A stretch of 64,000 nt of DNA from Sphingobium sp. AS12. GTDB taxonomy: Bacteria; Pseudomonadota; Alphaproteobacteria; Sphingomonadales; Sphingomonadaceae. The position numbers and the translations under genes were made by a program. Positions 46,873-56,808 of the stretch are shown here, one piece after another; position 1 is the first letter of the stretch; each line of letters starts with the position of its first letter. Where the stretch lies: NCBI RefSeq assembly GCF_019097845.1, contig NZ_JAHRGM010000024.1, positions 434,001 to 498,000 of the forward strand, given 5' to 3'. The notes under the pieces were generated by a model. That model was given only the letters and a program-made list of their open reading frames with translations. It was not told the origin of the DNA and made no database searches.

Positions 46873-47538
46873 TCAATCTTCCTGGTGATAGCGACCCAGT
46901 TTGCGGATGAAACCGATAAGACCAGTCTGGCGGCTGCGTTTCATCCGTTCGGCGTGAAGGATGGTCTGCACCCGGCTGAAACAATCGTCGGCATCGACAT
47001 TGCACAGCACATAATCATAGCCGTCCCAATGCGCGATCTCGCCAGCGGCCCGGGCCATGCGGCCATCAATGACTTCGTCGCTATCGGTCGCGCGACCACG
47101 CAGGCGGCGTTCCAGTTCTTCCATCGACGGCGGCAGGATGAACACCCGCACCACATCGCCCCCGGCAATCTGGTGCAATTGCTGCGCGCCCTGCCAGTCG
47201 ATATCGAACAAGACGTCCTGCCCGCTCTTGAGCATCGCTTCCACCGGTGCGCGCGGGGTGCCGTAGCGCTGGCCGAATACATGAGCCCATTCCAGAAATT
47301 CCTGGTCGGCGGTCATGCGGCGAAATTCCGGCAGATCGACGAAATGATAATCCTTGCCGTCGACTTCGCCCGGCCGCATCGGTCGGGTGGTCGCCGACAC
47401 TGACATGGACATATCCGGCTCGGCCGCGAGCAGCTTGCGCGCGATGGTGGACTTTCCTGCGCCAGACGGCGAGGAGAGAACGAAGAGGACGCCGCGTCGC
47501 TTGAAGTCGGGCGTCTCGATCGGGATAGTGTCGGCCAT
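46873..47538 (-). CDS. gmk: Guanylate kinase
   Basis: 221 aa from ATG at 47538 (MADTIPIETPDFKRRG); the long upstream extension was rejected because it overlaps the divergent membrane-protein gene and lacks family similarity. FVLSSPSGAGKSTIARKLL, SVSATTRPMRPGEVDGKDYHFV and DVLFDIDWQGAQQL are diagnostic. It converts GMP to GDP. Confidence 0.97.
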   Translation of the reverse strand: MADTIPIETPDFKRRGVLFVLSSPSGAGKSTIARKLLAAEPDMSMSVSATTRPMRPGEVDGKDYHFVDLPEFRRMTADQEFLEWAHVFGQRYGTPRAPVEAMLKSGQDVLFDIDWQGAQQLHQIAGGDVVRVFILPPSMEELERRLRGRATDSDEVIDGRMARAAGEIAHWDGYDYVLCNVDADDCFSRVQTILHAERMKRSRQTGLIGFIRKLGRYHQED

Positions 47539-47589
47539 GGCCGCTAGTGCCGCTTGAAGCGGGCTTTTGCAAGAGGGGGAAATGTGGGG

Positions 47590-48159
47590 ATGCGGCACAG
47601 GCAGATGGTCCATCGCCGGGGTCTGATCGCCGCGGGGCTGATCGCGCTGCTGACCTGCATCGTCCTGCTGCTGATAGACCGACCGCCCATCTGCACCTGT
47701 GGCCGGGTCGAGCTGTGGCATGGGGCGCTCGACAGCGGCAACAGCCAGCATGTCGCGGACTGGTATAGTCTGAGCCATGTCATCCATGGGCTGCTCTTTT
47801 ACCCCGCTACCCTGTGGCTGCTGCGACGCCGTCCGGTCGGGGTGCGGCTGGCGCTGGCTGTGGCGGTGGAATCGGCTTGGGAGATATCGGAGAATTCACC
47901 GATCATCATTGATCGCTATCGAACCGCGACGATCGCGCTGGGCTATAGTGGCGACTCGGTCCTTAATTCGATGAGCGATATTGGCATGATGGCGCTGGGC
48001 TTCCTGTTCGCGTCGCGCGCGCCGGTCTGGCTGTCAGTGGCGGTCGCCGTCGGGTTCGAGTTGCTGGCGCTGGCGGTCATCAGGGACAATCTGACGCTCA
48101 ATGTGCTGATGCTGACCTTTCCTGTGGACGCCATTCGCGACTGGCAGGCCGCGCTTTAG
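47590..48159 (+). CDS. DUF2585-like membrane protein
   Basis: 189 aa from ATG at 47590. Five hydrophobic helices and the pattern [59 protein letters not shown], typical of the DUF2585/UPF0314 family found in alphaproteobacteria. Conserved His and acidic residues in the membrane suggest an enzyme or channel, but no function is known. Confidence 0.88.
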   Translation: MRHRQMVHRRGLIAAGLIALLTCIVLLLIDRPPICTCGRVELWHGALDSGNSQHVADWYSLSHVIHGLLFYPATLWLLRRRPVGVRLALAVAVESAWEISENSPIIIDRYRTATIALGYSGDSVLNSMSDIGMMALGFLFASRAPVWLSVAVAVGFELLALAVIRDNLTLNVLMLTFPVDAIRDWQAAL

Positions 48160-48500
48160 AGTTTGCGGGCCTTGCGCGCGGCGTCGATCGGGACAGGTTC
48201 CTTGCTCAAATCAGGCAAGGCCTTGATCGCGCGCTTGCGGTCGACCTCGCGCTTGGCCTCATACATTTTGCCCGCCATATAGGCGCCCGTCACGAAGAGC
48301 GCGCCAGCGGGGAAACGCATGATCAGGCGCTTGACGCCCATGCCTGCGATCAGGCCGACGACGCCCTTCTTGCCCGTGTCCGCCGCGACGCGGGCGGCCA
48401 CGACGGTCGCACCAACGCGCGCTGCCTTGCGCAACAGGCTGGCCTTTTTGGGCGCGGTGACGGTGACGAGCGGGGCTTTGGGGGCGAAGGGCTTTTTCAT
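48156..48500 (-). CDS. Hypothetical basic membrane-associated protein
   Basis: 114 aa, Ala/Lys-rich. One amphipathic to hydrophobic stretch ([22 protein letters not shown]) between charged ends. Not recognised beyond resembling small proteins annotated only as hypothetical. Convergent with the DUF2585 gene, overlapping its end by 4 bp. Confidence 0.7.
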   Translation of the reverse strand: MKKPFAPKAPLVTVTAPKKASLLRKAARVGATVVAARVAADTGKKGVVGLIAGMGVKRLIMRFPAGALFVTGAYMAGKMYEAKREVDRKRAIKALPDLSKEPVPIDAARKARKL

Positions 48501-48549
48501 ACTGGGTTAATGTATCGAACGGCGCGCGGTTCCGCCATGCTGATGTGGA

Positions 48550-49935
48550 TCATGTCATATTTTCCGGCCGCACCAGCGCGTCGAAGGTCGCCGCATCCAC
48601 CAGCCCCAGTTCGAGGCCCGCGGCTTTCAGCGTCTGGCCGGTCTTGTGTGCGTGCTTGGCGATGGCGGCGGCATTGTCATAGCCGATCGCCGGGGCCAGT
48701 GCGGTGACCAGCATCAGCGAGCGATCGACAAGTTCGGTAATACGCGGCTCATTGGCCTCCAGCCCCTCGACACAGCGTCCGGCAAAACTGTCCATGCCGA
48801 CGCTCAGCAGATGGATCGAGCGCAGCACCGCCGCGCCGATCATCGGCTTGAACACATTAAGTTCCAGATGGCCCTGCATCCCGCCGACGGTCACCGCCTG
48901 ATGATTGCCGATGACCTGCGCCGCGACCATGGTCAGCATTTCGCACTGGGTCGGGTTGACCTTGCCCGGCATGATCGAGCTGCCCGGTTCGTTGGCGGGC
49001 AGGTCCAGCTCACCGAGGCCGGAGCGCGGGCCGGAGCCGAGCAGGCGGATGTCATTGGCGATCTTGGTGAGCGCGACGGCCAGCGTGGCGAGGGTGGAGG
49101 AGAGATGGACCAGCGGATCGTTGGACGCCAGCGCCTCGAACTTGTTGTCGGCGGTGCGGAACGGCAGGCCAGTGATGGTGGCGATTTCCGCCGCGATCGC
49201 GACGTCGAAGCCTTTGGGCGCATTGAGACCCGTGCCGACCGCCGTGCCACCCTGCGCCATCGCCATCATGCCGTGCACGACGGCAGGCTCGATCCGCTTG
49301 CGGCTGCGATAGACCTGATGGGCATAGCCGGAAAATTCCTGCCCCAGCGTCAGCGGGGTCGCATCCTGCAAATGGGTGCGGCCAATCTTGACGATATGGT
49401 TCCACGCCTTCGCCTTGGCATCGAGCGCGGCATGGAGCCGGTCGAGCGCGGGAAACAGGGCTTTGGTAACCGCCAGAGCCGCCGCGATATGGAGCGCGGT
49501 GGGGAAGCTGTCGTTGGACGATTGGCCCAAATTCACACCGTCATTGGGATGCACCGGATGCTTGCCGCCGCGCGTGCCGGTGAGCGCTTCATTGGCGATG
49601 CTGGCGATCACTTCATTGACGTTCATATTGGTCTGGGTGCCGCTGCCCGTCTGCCAGATGACGAGGGGGAACTGGTCGTCATGGCTTCCCGCAGCCACGG
49701 CGGCGGCTGCGGTTTCGATCGCGTCGGCCTGGGTTGCGTCCAGCCCGTGATCGCGGTTCACCCGCGCGGCGGCCTGCTTCACGATGGCCAGCGCATGGAC
49801 GATGCCGATCGGCATCCGCTCGACCGGGTCGAACGGGAAATTCTCGATGCTCCGCTGCGTCTGCGCGCCCCAATAGGCGTCTGCTGGCACCTCTATGGCG
49901 CCGATACTGTCACTTTCGGTGCGGGTTGCGGGCAT
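48550..49935 (-). CDS. fumC: Fumarate hydratase, class II
   Basis: 461 aa. [16 protein letters not shown] is the fumarase/aspartase signature with the catalytic Ser; [19 protein letters not shown] and [13 protein letters not shown] agree. Oxygen-stable, iron-free fumarase of the TCA cycle: fumarate to malate. The short N-terminal [19 protein letters not shown] is as in other FumC. A 260-bp gap lies upstream. Confidence 0.98.
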   Translation of the reverse strand: MPATRTESDSIGAIEVPADAYWGAQTQRSIENFPFDPVERMPIGIVHALAIVKQAAARVNRDHGLDATQADAIETAAAAVAAGSHDDQFPLVIWQTGSGTQTNMNVNEVIASIANEALTGTRGGKHPVHPNDGVNLGQSSNDSFPTALHIAAALAVTKALFPALDRLHAALDAKAKAWNHIVKIGRTHLQDATPLTLGQEFSGYAHQVYRSRKRIEPAVVHGMMAMAQGGTAVGTGLNAPKGFDVAIAAEIATITGLPFRTADNKFEALASNDPLVHLSSTLATLAVALTKIANDIRLLGSGPRSGLGELDLPANEPGSSIMPGKVNPTQCEMLTMVAAQVIGNHQAVTVGGMQGHLELNVFKPMIGAAVLRSIHLLSVGMDSFAGRCVEGLEANEPRITELVDRSLMLVTALAPAIGYDNAAAIAKHAHKTGQTLKAAGLELGLVDAATFDALVRPENMT

Positions 49936-50159
49936 TGGAGACGCCTTTCAGTTAAGAGTCATTCGCAAATCTGATGCTGATTTAAGGTGAGGGGAAGGAA
50001 ATCCAAGGGGTTACAGGTAGAGCGGTGACAGGGGCGGGTTGGTTGGAGGGGATAGAGTGTGAAACTTCGTTAAGTTCGCCCATGTCGCATATGGAGAGTT
50101 AGCGCTGGGCAGCGATGTAGGACAGTGGGAATTGCAGGATGGCGGCGAGGTGTGCGCCT

Positions 50160-50186
50160 GTGTTACAAGGTGTACAGGTTACGAAA
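50160..50186. promoter_or_regulatory. Candidate operator upstream of the ParD-like antitoxin
   Basis: GTGTTACAAGGTGTACAGG followed by TTACG: a GTTAC pair in direct repeat and a TGTACA palindrome, 10-35 bp before the antitoxin ATG. Ribbon-helix-helix antitoxins often repress from such repeats. No other gene is seen in 49936-50195. Confidence 0.35.
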
Positions 50187-50195
50187 TGACGGTCC

Positions 50196-50456
50196 ATGAG
50201 CGCCAGCACGACGATGACGATCCGGGTGACCCCCGCGCTCAAGGAAAAGCTCGGCCGGTTGGCGCAGGATACGCGCCGCACCCGCTCCTATCTCGCAGCG
50301 GAAGCTGTCGAAGCCTATGTGAACCGGGAATTGCAGATCATCGAGGGCATCCAGCGCGGTCTGGCCGACATGAAGGCCGGTCGGGTCACCCCGCATGACG
50401 AGGCGATGGCGCGGATTGACGCTGCGATCGCGGCGGCCAGTCCTGATCCCGCATGA
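50196..50456 (+). CDS. Ribbon-helix-helix (CopG/ParD-like) antitoxin
   Basis: 86 aa. An N-terminal ribbon-helix-helix (TMTIRVTPALKEKLGRLAQDTRR, then RSYLAAEAVEAYVNRE) for DNA binding, then IEGIQRGLADMKAGRVTPHDEAMARIDAAI for toxin binding. Its stop overlaps the start of the following RelE-like frame (ATGA), the usual antitoxin-toxin layout. That toxin frame is broken by an amber codon, so this antitoxin may now be an orphan regulator. Confidence 0.88.
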   Translation: MSASTTMTIRVTPALKEKLGRLAQDTRRTRSYLAAEAVEAYVNRELQIIEGIQRGLADMKAGRVTPHDEAMARIDAAIAAASPDPA

Positions 50457-50752
50457 AGCGTGTATTCTGGTCGAATGACGCGCTGGCCGATCTTGAATAG
50501 CAGGCCGTCCACATTGCGAGGGACAATCCCGCCGCCGCGCGCATAGTTGCCAAGCGGATTCGAGAGGTCGGCGACGGCCTGAGCGCATTTGCGACTGGCC
50601 ATATGGGGCGCGTCGCAGGCACTTACGAGAAATCCGTCGCGCGCCTGCCCTATGTCATTGCCTATATGCTGAGCGAGGATGATGGGGTGGTGACGATTTT
50701 GCGCGTCATCCATACGTCGCGTGACTGGCAGGATGATGTTTGGCCGGGATAG
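50453..50752 (+). pseudogene. RelE/ParE toxin gene interrupted by one in-frame TAG
   Basis: Reading from the ATG at 50453 gives MKRVFWSNDALADLE, then TAG at 50498-50500, then an uninterrupted toxin-like frame for 83 more codons: AVHIARDNPAAARIVAKRIR, GHMGRVAGTYEKSVARLPYVI and VTILRVIHTSRDW, ending at a TAG at 50750. All family blocks are present and nothing else is damaged, so a single base change (from CAG or GAG) is enough to explain it. Either a recently dead toxin, or read through at low level. It is coupled to an intact antitoxin gene. Confidence 0.85.
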
Positions 50753-50805
50753 TTTCTGGCTGAGTTGGGTGGGAAGGCGACTGTCGGTTTTCGACGATGG
50801 ATAGC

Positions 50806-51372
50806 TTACGCTTGCCACCAGACTATTTCTTCCTCGACACGCCACCGACCCTTGTTGCGCTGCAAAATAGCTCGTCCGCCCCAACTGCAATGGCCTGAGC
50901 ATTTATTCTCGATGAGTATATGGGCGCGGCCCGCCCTGATTGCTGGGTTACCAAGATAAAGTGTGCCGTTAGGACAGAACGAGAATGCACTCTTCCAACG
51001 CAAATGTTTAGGAAGTTTGACTATATCGTTGATCGCGAAACGTCGATCTGACGCGACCCAGCGATGGCTAAATACGCTAAGTCCTTCTGGTGTGGCACCA
51101 CGCCTGCCAACAAGCGCTTTGTCAAACTCATCATCCAACCCAGCCGTTTCCGGTGCAACACATAGGCGGCTGTCAATCATTCCCTCTAGGGAACTTCTTT
51201 CCTGCGGATGCTCCATAAGAAACGCTTTCCGCTGTGCGACAAGGTCGGGCTGTTTGGCGAGAACCGCCGAGATGATCTCCGCTGTTTCGTTCTTGCCCCC
51301 CTGCAAAGCCTTTTGATCTCCACAGCCTATCAGCAAGAGAAATAGCACTGCGACCGACCCAATCCTTTTCAT
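50806..51372 (-). CDS. Putative lipoprotein, unknown
   Basis: 188 aa with a lipobox (FLLLIGC, Cys 17). The mature part has four further Cys (RLCVAPE, FSFCPNG, ENKCSGHCSW) and an aromatic-rich end (RWRVEEEIVWWQA). Not recognised. Lower GC than neighbours and lone in orientation, so probably strain-specific. A short sequence shared with 6316-6350 lies just beyond its 3' end (50752-50788). Confidence 0.6.
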   Translation of the reverse strand: MKRIGSVAVLFLLLIGCGDQKALQGGKNETAEIISAVLAKQPDLVAQRKAFLMEHPQERSSLEGMIDSRLCVAPETAGLDDEFDKALVGRRGATPEGLSVFSHRWVASDRRFAINDIVKLPKHLRWKSAFSFCPNGTLYLGNPAIRAGRAHILIENKCSGHCSWGGRAILQRNKGRWRVEEEIVWWQA

Positions 51373-51471
51373 GTTGGGATGCTGCCTCGCTTAACGAGTG
51401 TCTGCAACTGAGAATGTTCACGGCATTGCGAACGGCCGGGAGGTCGTCACCCGCCAAATGACAAGCCATCA

Positions 51472-51536
51472 TCCTGACAAAACGTCAGGATCCAGGGTCG
51501 TAAGCGCCGCTCTGGATCCCGGATCAAGTCCGGGAT
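51472..51536. repeat. Palindromic intergenic repeat with two hairpins
   Basis: TCCTGAC/GTCAGGA (51472-51490) and ATCCCGGA/TCCGGGAT (51516-51536), joined by a TCCAG/CTGGA pair. The sequence GGATCCCGGATCAAGTCCGG resembles short repeats scattered in alphaproteobacterial genomes. It lies in the 219-bp gap between the lipoprotein and sspB. Confidence 0.7.
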
Positions 51537-51591
51537 GACGAAAGGGGGGGGACGGTCGTGCGAATAGGCGCGGCCTAACCGCCGCTCGCGC

Positions 51592-52068
51592 CTACTTCTT
51601 CTTGCCGAAGTCCACCGTTACCACGTTGGAGCCATCTTCTGCCACGACCTGCGGGCCGTCATTTTCGGCCTCATCATGGGGTTCGGGCAGGGCGTCGCCC
51701 GCGACCTGGAATTGCAGCGCGAAGTTGACGGCGGGGTCCACGAAGGCGGTGATGGCGGCGAAGGGGATGTTGAGGTGGGCGGCGACCTGGTTGAAGGTCA
51801 GGCTGACTTCGAAATGATGGTCGCTGACTTTCAGGTCCCAATATTTATTCTGGAGGACGATAGTCATTTCGTCCGGGAAGCGCTCGATCAGTCGCTTGGG
51901 GATATCGACGCCGGGGGCTTGGGTCTTGAAGGTGATGTAGAAATGGTGGCTGCCGGGCAGGCCGCCGCTGGCCTGCACCTCTCCCAGCACGCGGCCGACG
52001 ACGGCGCGCAGGGCTTCCTGCACGATTTCGTCATAGGGAATCAGGCTGTCGGGCAGGTCATCGCTCAT
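51592..52068 (-). CDS. sspB: SspB family ClpXP adaptor
   Basis: 158 aa from ATG at 52068 ([21 protein letters not shown]). [21 protein letters not shown] and [26 protein letters not shown] form the alphaproteobacterial SspB core; the end [10 protein letters not shown] is the ClpX-docking tail, after a flexible acid linker. SspB hands ssrA-tagged and other proteins to ClpXP. Divergent from hisB. Confidence 0.93.
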   Translation of the reverse strand: MSDDLPDSLIPYDEIVQEALRAVVGRVLGEVQASGGLPGSHHFYITFKTQAPGVDIPKRLIERFPDEMTIVLQNKYWDLKVSDHHFEVSLTFNQVAAHLNIPFAAITAFVDPAVNFALQFQVAGDALPEPHDEAENDGPQVVAEDGSNVVTVDFGKKK

Positions 52069-52166
52069 GGGCCAATGTCCTAACGGCGCGAAACAGGGGG
52101 TCAACCCCCGCGCCTCAGATTGCAGGTCCAGATTGCATGACGCGCGCCACGCGCTATAGGGCCACC

Positions 52167-52754
52167 ATGCGCACGGCCGAGATTCACCGCAACACGGCGG
52201 AAACCCAGATCGACGTAACCGTCAACCTTGACGGCACGGGTCTTTATACGGTGTCGACGGGCATCGGCTTCCTCGACCATATGATCGAGCAATTGTCGCG
52301 GCACTCGCTGATCGACATGACAGTCAAGACCGTGGGCGACCTGCATATCGACCAGCATCACACGACCGAGGATACCGCAATCGCCATCGGCGAGGCAGTG
52401 GCCAAGGCGCTGGGCGACAAGCGGGGCATTTCGCGCTACGGATCGGTCTATTCGCCGATGGACGAGACGCTGACGCGGGTGGCGCTCGACATTTCCGGGC
52501 GGCCCTGGCTGGTGTGCAAATTGCCCTTCACGGTCGAGAAGATCGGCGAATGGGACGCGGAGATGGTGGAGCATTTCTTCCACAGCTTCGCGCAGGCCGC
52601 CGGCATCACGCTGCACATCGAATTTCTCTATGGCAGCAATAATCACCATATCGTCGAAAGCGCGTTCAAGGGGCTGGCCCGCGCGTTGCGGCAGGCGGTG
52701 GAGATCGACCCGCGCAAGGCCGACGCGATCCCGTCGACCAAGGGGATGTTGTGA
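52167..52754 (+). CDS. hisB: Imidazoleglycerol-phosphate dehydratase
   Basis: 195 aa from ATG at 52167 ([15 protein letters not shown]). [40 protein letters not shown] and [19 protein letters not shown] carry the metal-binding His clusters. Step six of histidine synthesis. Monofunctional (no phosphatase domain). First gene of hisBHAFE; its stop overlaps the GTG of hisH (GTGA). Confidence 0.98.
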   Translation: MRTAEIHRNTAETQIDVTVNLDGTGLYTVSTGIGFLDHMIEQLSRHSLIDMTVKTVGDLHIDQHHTTEDTAIAIGEAVAKALGDKRGISRYGSVYSPMDETLTRVALDISGRPWLVCKLPFTVEKIGEWDAEMVEHFFHSFAQAAGITLHIEFLYGSNNHHIVESAFKGLARALRQAVEIDPRKADAIPSTKGML

Positions 52755-53371
52755 ATTCGCCGATCGCGCTGATCGACTATGGCGCGGGGAATCTGCATTC
52801 GGTCTATAATGCCCTGCGCAAGGCGGGGGCGGACGATGTCGTCATCACCGCTGACGCCGATGTGGTGGCACGGGCCGACCGGATCGTGTTGCCGGGCGTA
52901 GGCGCGTTCCGGGCGTGCCGCGATGCGCTGGTCGCAATCCCCGGCATGGTCGAGGCGATGGGCGAGGCCGTCCATAGGCGCGGCGTGCCGTTTCTCGGCG
53001 TATGCGTGGGGATGCAGTTGCTGGCCGAGGCTGGCGAGGAATTCGGGCGGCATGAGGGGCTGGGCTGGGTTCCCGGCACGGTGCGGTTGATGCAGCCGGG
53101 CGACGCCAGCATCAAGGTGCCGCATATGGGGTGGAACGATGTCGTGCTGAATGGCGCGCCGCCTCTGCTGGAGCCGGGCGAGGCCTATTTCCTGCACAGC
53201 TATCATTTCGAGGCGACCGATCCGGCGCATGTCGCGGCCGTGACCGACCATGGCGGCCCGCTGGTCGCGGCGGTGGCGCGCGACACGATCATCGGTTGCC
53301 AGTTTCACCCGGAAAAGAGCCAGAGCTATGGCCTTTCCTTCCTGTCGCGCTTTCTGGAGTGGCGCCCTTGA
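52751..53371 (+). CDS. hisH: Imidazole glycerol phosphate synthase, glutamine amidotransferase subunit
   Basis: 206 aa from GTG at 52751. [34 protein letters not shown] with the nucleophile Cys, and [14 protein letters not shown] with the His-Glu pair. It supplies ammonia from glutamine to HisF. Stop overlaps the TTG start of hisA. Confidence 0.98.
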   Translation: MNSPIALIDYGAGNLHSVYNALRKAGADDVVITADADVVARADRIVLPGVGAFRACRDALVAIPGMVEAMGEAVHRRGVPFLGVCVGMQLLAEAGEEFGRHEGLGWVPGTVRLMQPGDASIKVPHMGWNDVVLNGAPPLLEPGEAYFLHSYHFEATDPAHVAAVTDHGGPLVAAVARDTIIGCQFHPEKSQSYGLSFLSRFLEWRP

Positions 53372-54105
53372 GCCTCATCGTCTTTCCCGCCATCGATCTG
53401 AAAAACGGGCAGGTCGTGCGCCTGGCCGAGGGGGATATGGACCGCGCGACCGTCTATGGCGACGATCCGGCGGCGCAGGCGGCCTTGTTCGCGCAGGCGG
53501 GCGCGCAGCATCTGCATGTCGTCGATCTGGACGGCAGTTTTGCCGGCCATGCGGTCAATGCCGCGGCGGTCGAGCGGATTGTCGAGACCTTTCCGGGCCA
53601 TGTCCAGCTGGGCGGCGGCATCCGCAACCGGGAGTCGGTGGAACGCTGGTTCGACCTGGGCGTATCGCGCATCGTCATCGGCACGGCGGCGCTGAAAGAC
53701 CCGGCCTTCGTCAAGCTGGCGGCGCGCGATTTTCCCGGCGGGATCGTCGTGGCGGTCGATGCGCGCGACGGCTTTGTCGCGACCGACGGCTGGGCGGAGA
53801 AATCCGACATGCCGGTGATCGACCTGGCGCGGCGGTTCGAGGATGCGGGCGTCGCCAGCCTGCTCTTCACCGATGTGGGCCGCGACGGGATGCTGAAAGG
53901 TTGCAATGTCGAGGCGACGGTCGATCTGGCGCGGGCGACCGACATTCCGGTGATCGCCAGCGGCGGCGTGGCGGGGATTGCCGACATTCGCGTGCTGAGC
54001 CTGCACGCCGACGATGGGATTGAGGGCGTGATTACCGGGCGGGCGCTCTATGACGGGCGGCTGGACCTGAAAGTCGCGCTGGCCGTGGCGCAGGCGGCGG
54101 CGTGA
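53368..54105 (+). CDS. hisA: ProFAR isomerase HisA
   Basis: 245 aa from a TTG at 53368 inside the hisH stop (TTGA overlap); the open frame continues upstream over hisH but is not coding. [29 protein letters not shown], and [14 protein letters not shown] with the conserved Asp residues of the beta/alpha barrel. It isomerises ProFAR to PRFAR. Four bp before hisF. Confidence 0.97.
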   Translation: MSLIVFPAIDLKNGQVVRLAEGDMDRATVYGDDPAAQAALFAQAGAQHLHVVDLDGSFAGHAVNAAAVERIVETFPGHVQLGGGIRNRESVERWFDLGVSRIVIGTAALKDPAFVKLAARDFPGGIVVAVDARDGFVATDGWAEKSDMPVIDLARRFEDAGVASLLFTDVGRDGMLKGCNVEATVDLARATDIPVIASGGVAGIADIRVLSLHADDGIEGVITGRALYDGRLDLKVALAVAQAAA

Positions 54106-54109
54106 CGCC

Positions 54110-54889
54110 ATGACCGTCCGTACCCGCGTCATTCCCTGTCTGGACGTGGCCAATGGGCGCGTGGTCAAGGGCGTGAATTTCGTCGATCTGCGCGATGCGG
54201 GCGATCCGGTCGAGCAGGCTAAGCTGTATGATGCGGCGGGCGCGGACGAGCTGTGTTTTCTGGACATTACCGCGACGCATGAGGCGCGCGGCACGATCCT
54301 GGACGTGGTGCGGCGTACGGCCGAGGTCTGCTTCATGCCGGTGACGGTGGGTGGCGGGGTGCGGACGCCGGAGGATGCGCGCGCGCTGCTGCTGGCAGGC
54401 GCGGACAAGGTGGCGGTGAACAGCGCGGCGGTGGCGCGGCCCGAACTAGTCGCCGATATTGCTGATCGCTTTGGCAGCCAGTGCATCGTGGGTTCCGTTG
54501 ATGCGCGGCGGGTCGGCGAGGGGCGTTGGGAAATCTTCACCCATGGCGGGCGCAAACCCACCGGGATCGACGCGCTGGACCATGCGCTGCGGCTGGCGGA
54601 ACTGGGCGCGGGCGAATTGCTGGTGACGTCGATGGATGGCGACGGAACCAAGGCGGGCTATGATCTGGCGCTGACGCGGGCGATTGCGGACGCGGTATCG
54701 ATCCCGGTCATCGCCAGCGGCGGCGTGGGGACGCTGGACCATCTGGTCGAGGGCGTGACGATCGGCCATGCCAGCGCGGTGCTGGCGGCGTCGATCTTCC
54801 ATTTCGGGCAGCATACGATCGCTGAGGCGCATCGCGCGCTGGCGGCGGCGGGCGTGCCGGTGCGTGGCACCAATCTGGCCGAGGCGTGA
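54110..54889 (+). CDS. hisF: Imidazole glycerol phosphate synthase, cyclase subunit
   Basis: 259 aa. [70 protein letters not shown]. Barrel enzyme joined to HisH, giving IGP and AICAR. Ends against hisE. Confidence 0.98.
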   Translation: MTVRTRVIPCLDVANGRVVKGVNFVDLRDAGDPVEQAKLYDAAGADELCFLDITATHEARGTILDVVRRTAEVCFMPVTVGGGVRTPEDARALLLAGADKVAVNSAAVARPELVADIADRFGSQCIVGSVDARRVGEGRWEIFTHGGRKPTGIDALDHALRLAELGAGELLVTSMDGDGTKAGYDLALTRAIADAVSIPVIASGGVGTLDHLVEGVTIGHASAVLAASIFHFGQHTIAEAHRALAAAGVPVRGTNLAEA

Positions 54890-54897
54890 GGACGGAC

Positions 54898-55218
54898 ATG
54901 CGCGAAACCCTGCACCATCTGGAACAGACGATCCGCCAGCGGCGCTCGACTGATCCGTCCACCTCCTATGTCGCCAAGCTGACGGCGCGGGGACGGGCTA
55001 AGATTGCGCAGAAAGTGGGCGAGGAAGCCGTCGAGACGGTGATCGCCGCGATGGCGGACGACCGGGCGGGCGTGGTTGGCGAAAGCGCGGACCTGCTGTT
55101 CCACCTGCTGCTGCTGCTCGCCGACCTCGACATTTCGATCGACGATGTTTGCGACGAGCTGGAGCGGCGCGAGGGCGTGTCGGGCATTGCCGAGAAGGCA
55201 TCGCGCCCCGCGGACTGA
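54898..55218 (+). CDS. hisE: Phosphoribosyl-ATP pyrophosphatase
   Basis: 106 aa from ATG at 54898 after GAGG; a GTG at 54886 overlapping hisF is the alternative. TLHHLEQTIRQRRSTDPSTSYVAKL, KIAQKVGEEAVETVIAAM and ESADLLFHLLLLLADLDISIDDVCDEL are the all-alpha PRA-PH motifs. Second step of histidine synthesis. hisG, hisD, hisC and hisI are not in the window. Confidence 0.97.
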   Translation: MRETLHHLEQTIRQRRSTDPSTSYVAKLTARGRAKIAQKVGEEAVETVIAAMADDRAGVVGESADLLFHLLLLLADLDISIDDVCDELERREGVSGIAEKASRPAD

Positions 55219-55289
55219 TTATCATCGGATAGATATTGCGCCCGCTGCGTTCTGGCCTAGCCTCATGGGCGGGACAGGGAGTGGAGAGC

Positions 55290-55856
55290 ATGATGATACG
55301 GACGGTAATCGGCGGCCTGCTGGGCGGCTTTGCGATGTTTATCACAGGCTTCATCTTCTGGGGCACGCCGCTGAGCGCGCTGGCGATGAGCCGCGCCGAG
55401 GGGCAGGCGAGCGCCAATTTGCAGGCGGCGCTGGCGCAGGCGCTCAACACGACCGGCACCGGCGTCTATACCATCCCCGATCCGGCGACGGCCGAAGGCA
55501 CCATCCTATATGGCAAGGGTCCGGTCGCGCAGATTTTCTACAATAGCAGCGGCTTTCCGGTGATGGACAGCGCCAGCCTGATCGGCGGGCTGATCCTGGC
55601 GCTGGTGGTGGGCGTGCTGATCGCGCTGGCGCTGCGGTTCGTCACCACCGGATTTGCAGAGCGGGCGCGGGTCAGCCTGATCTTCGCGCTGGCGGGGGTA
55701 TTGTGGATGCATGTCGGGCAATCCGTGTTCAACCATGCGCCCTGGGGCTATATTCTCTATCTGGGGTTCAGCGATTTCGTCGCGCTGGCGGTGGCAGGGC
55801 TGATCGCGGCCAAGCTGATGGACGGGGCGAAACCCGCGGTCGGGACGGTGCATTAA
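55290..55856 (+). CDS. Hypothetical membrane protein
   Basis: 188 aa from ATG at 55290 preceded by GGAGAG. A Gly-rich first helix ([21 protein letters not shown]), a periplasmic segment of about 70 residues ([27 protein letters not shown]), then three helices ([19 protein letters not shown] and two others). I do not recognise a named family. Convergent with the deacetylase gene, 4-bp overlap. Confidence 0.8.
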   Translation: MMIRTVIGGLLGGFAMFITGFIFWGTPLSALAMSRAEGQASANLQAALAQALNTTGTGVYTIPDPATAEGTILYGKGPVAQIFYNSSGFPVMDSASLIGGLILALVVGVLIALALRFVTTGFAERARVSLIFALAGVLWMHVGQSVFNHAPWGYILYLGFSDFVALAVAGLIAAKLMDGAKPAVGTVH

Positions 55857-56752
55857 GCCGCCGCTTCCTGCGCCATGCGGATCATGCAGGCGGCGTGGCG
55901 GTGGGCGACGGCCATGCGGTCCTCGCCATAGCCGCCGCCCATCGTGCTGGCGACGGGGATGGCCCGCACCCTCGCCTGGCGCATGACATAGCGGTCGCGC
56001 GCATCGAGGCCCGCGTCGGTCAGGGCCAGCCGCCCCAACCGGTCGTCGCCATGGGGATCGACCCCGGCCTGATAAAGGATGAGGTCGGGCGCAAAATCGT
56101 CCAGCACGGGCGGCAGCGTGTCGTAGAGGATGGCGAGATAGGCGGCGTCCTCCACCCCGTCGGGCAGGCCGATGTCGAGGGTCGATCGCGCTTTTCGCAC
56201 CGGGAAATTTTTTTCCGCGTGGATCGACAAGGTGAAGATGTCCGACCGGCCCGCCAGCAGCGACGCCGTGCCATCGCCCTGATGCACGTCGAGGTCGAGG
56301 ATCAGGATACGGTCCGCCTCCCCCTCCGCGATCAGCCGGTTGGCGGCGATGGCCAGGTCGTTGAACACGCAATAGCCCGCCCCGCTATCGGCCAGCGCAT
56401 GGTGGCTGCCGCCTGCGGCATTGGCGGCAAAGCCATGGATGCGCGCCAGCTGCGCCGCCGCCCATGTGCCGCCGGGCGACAGCAGGGAGCGACGCATCAC
56501 CCGCTCCGTCACCGGAAAGCCGATGCGCCGTTCCTTGGGCGGCGGGACGGTAAGGGTCAGCACCTCCTCCACATAGTCGGGATCATGCACCGCCTCTATC
56601 CAGGCGCGCGGCATCGGATCGGGGGTGTGGAGCGTCATGGGCGGCGCTATTTCGCGCAGCGCCTCCATCACCAGACCATATTTGTCGAAACGAAAGCGGC
56701 TGCCGGGTGTTGCGGGAGAGACATAGGCAGGATGGTGAACGACGTGCAGCAT
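55853..56752 (-). CDS. Histone deacetylase/acetoin utilisation family hydrolase
   Basis: 299 aa. Arginase-deacetylase fold: [49 protein letters not shown] with the catalytic His pair, [19 protein letters not shown] zinc ligands, and [20 protein letters not shown]. Bacterial members deacetylate small amides, polyamines or proteins; substrate unknown. Confidence 0.93.
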   Translation of the reverse strand: MLHVVHHPAYVSPATPGSRFRFDKYGLVMEALREIAPPMTLHTPDPMPRAWIEAVHDPDYVEEVLTLTVPPPKERRIGFPVTERVMRRSLLSPGGTWAAAQLARIHGFAANAAGGSHHALADSGAGYCVFNDLAIAANRLIAEGEADRILILDLDVHQGDGTASLLAGRSDIFTLSIHAEKNFPVRKARSTLDIGLPDGVEDAAYLAILYDTLPPVLDDFAPDLILYQAGVDPHGDDRLGRLALTDAGLDARDRYVMRQARVRAIPVASTMGGGYGEDRMAVAHRHAACMIRMAQEAAA

Positions 56753-56808
56753 GATCTTTTCCGCTATCGTGATTTGAACGGTGGCCGCTTTGCGCTATCT
56801 GGTCCAGC

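Noticed and set aside
50498-50500. Amber codon as pyrrolysine or other recoding
   Set aside because: No such system is expected in this group and the position aligns with an ordinary residue; simple mutation is the plain reading.
53131-53367. Long N-terminal extension of HisA
   Set aside because: Lies wholly inside hisH in another frame; the TTG overlapping the hisH stop gives the normal HisA start.
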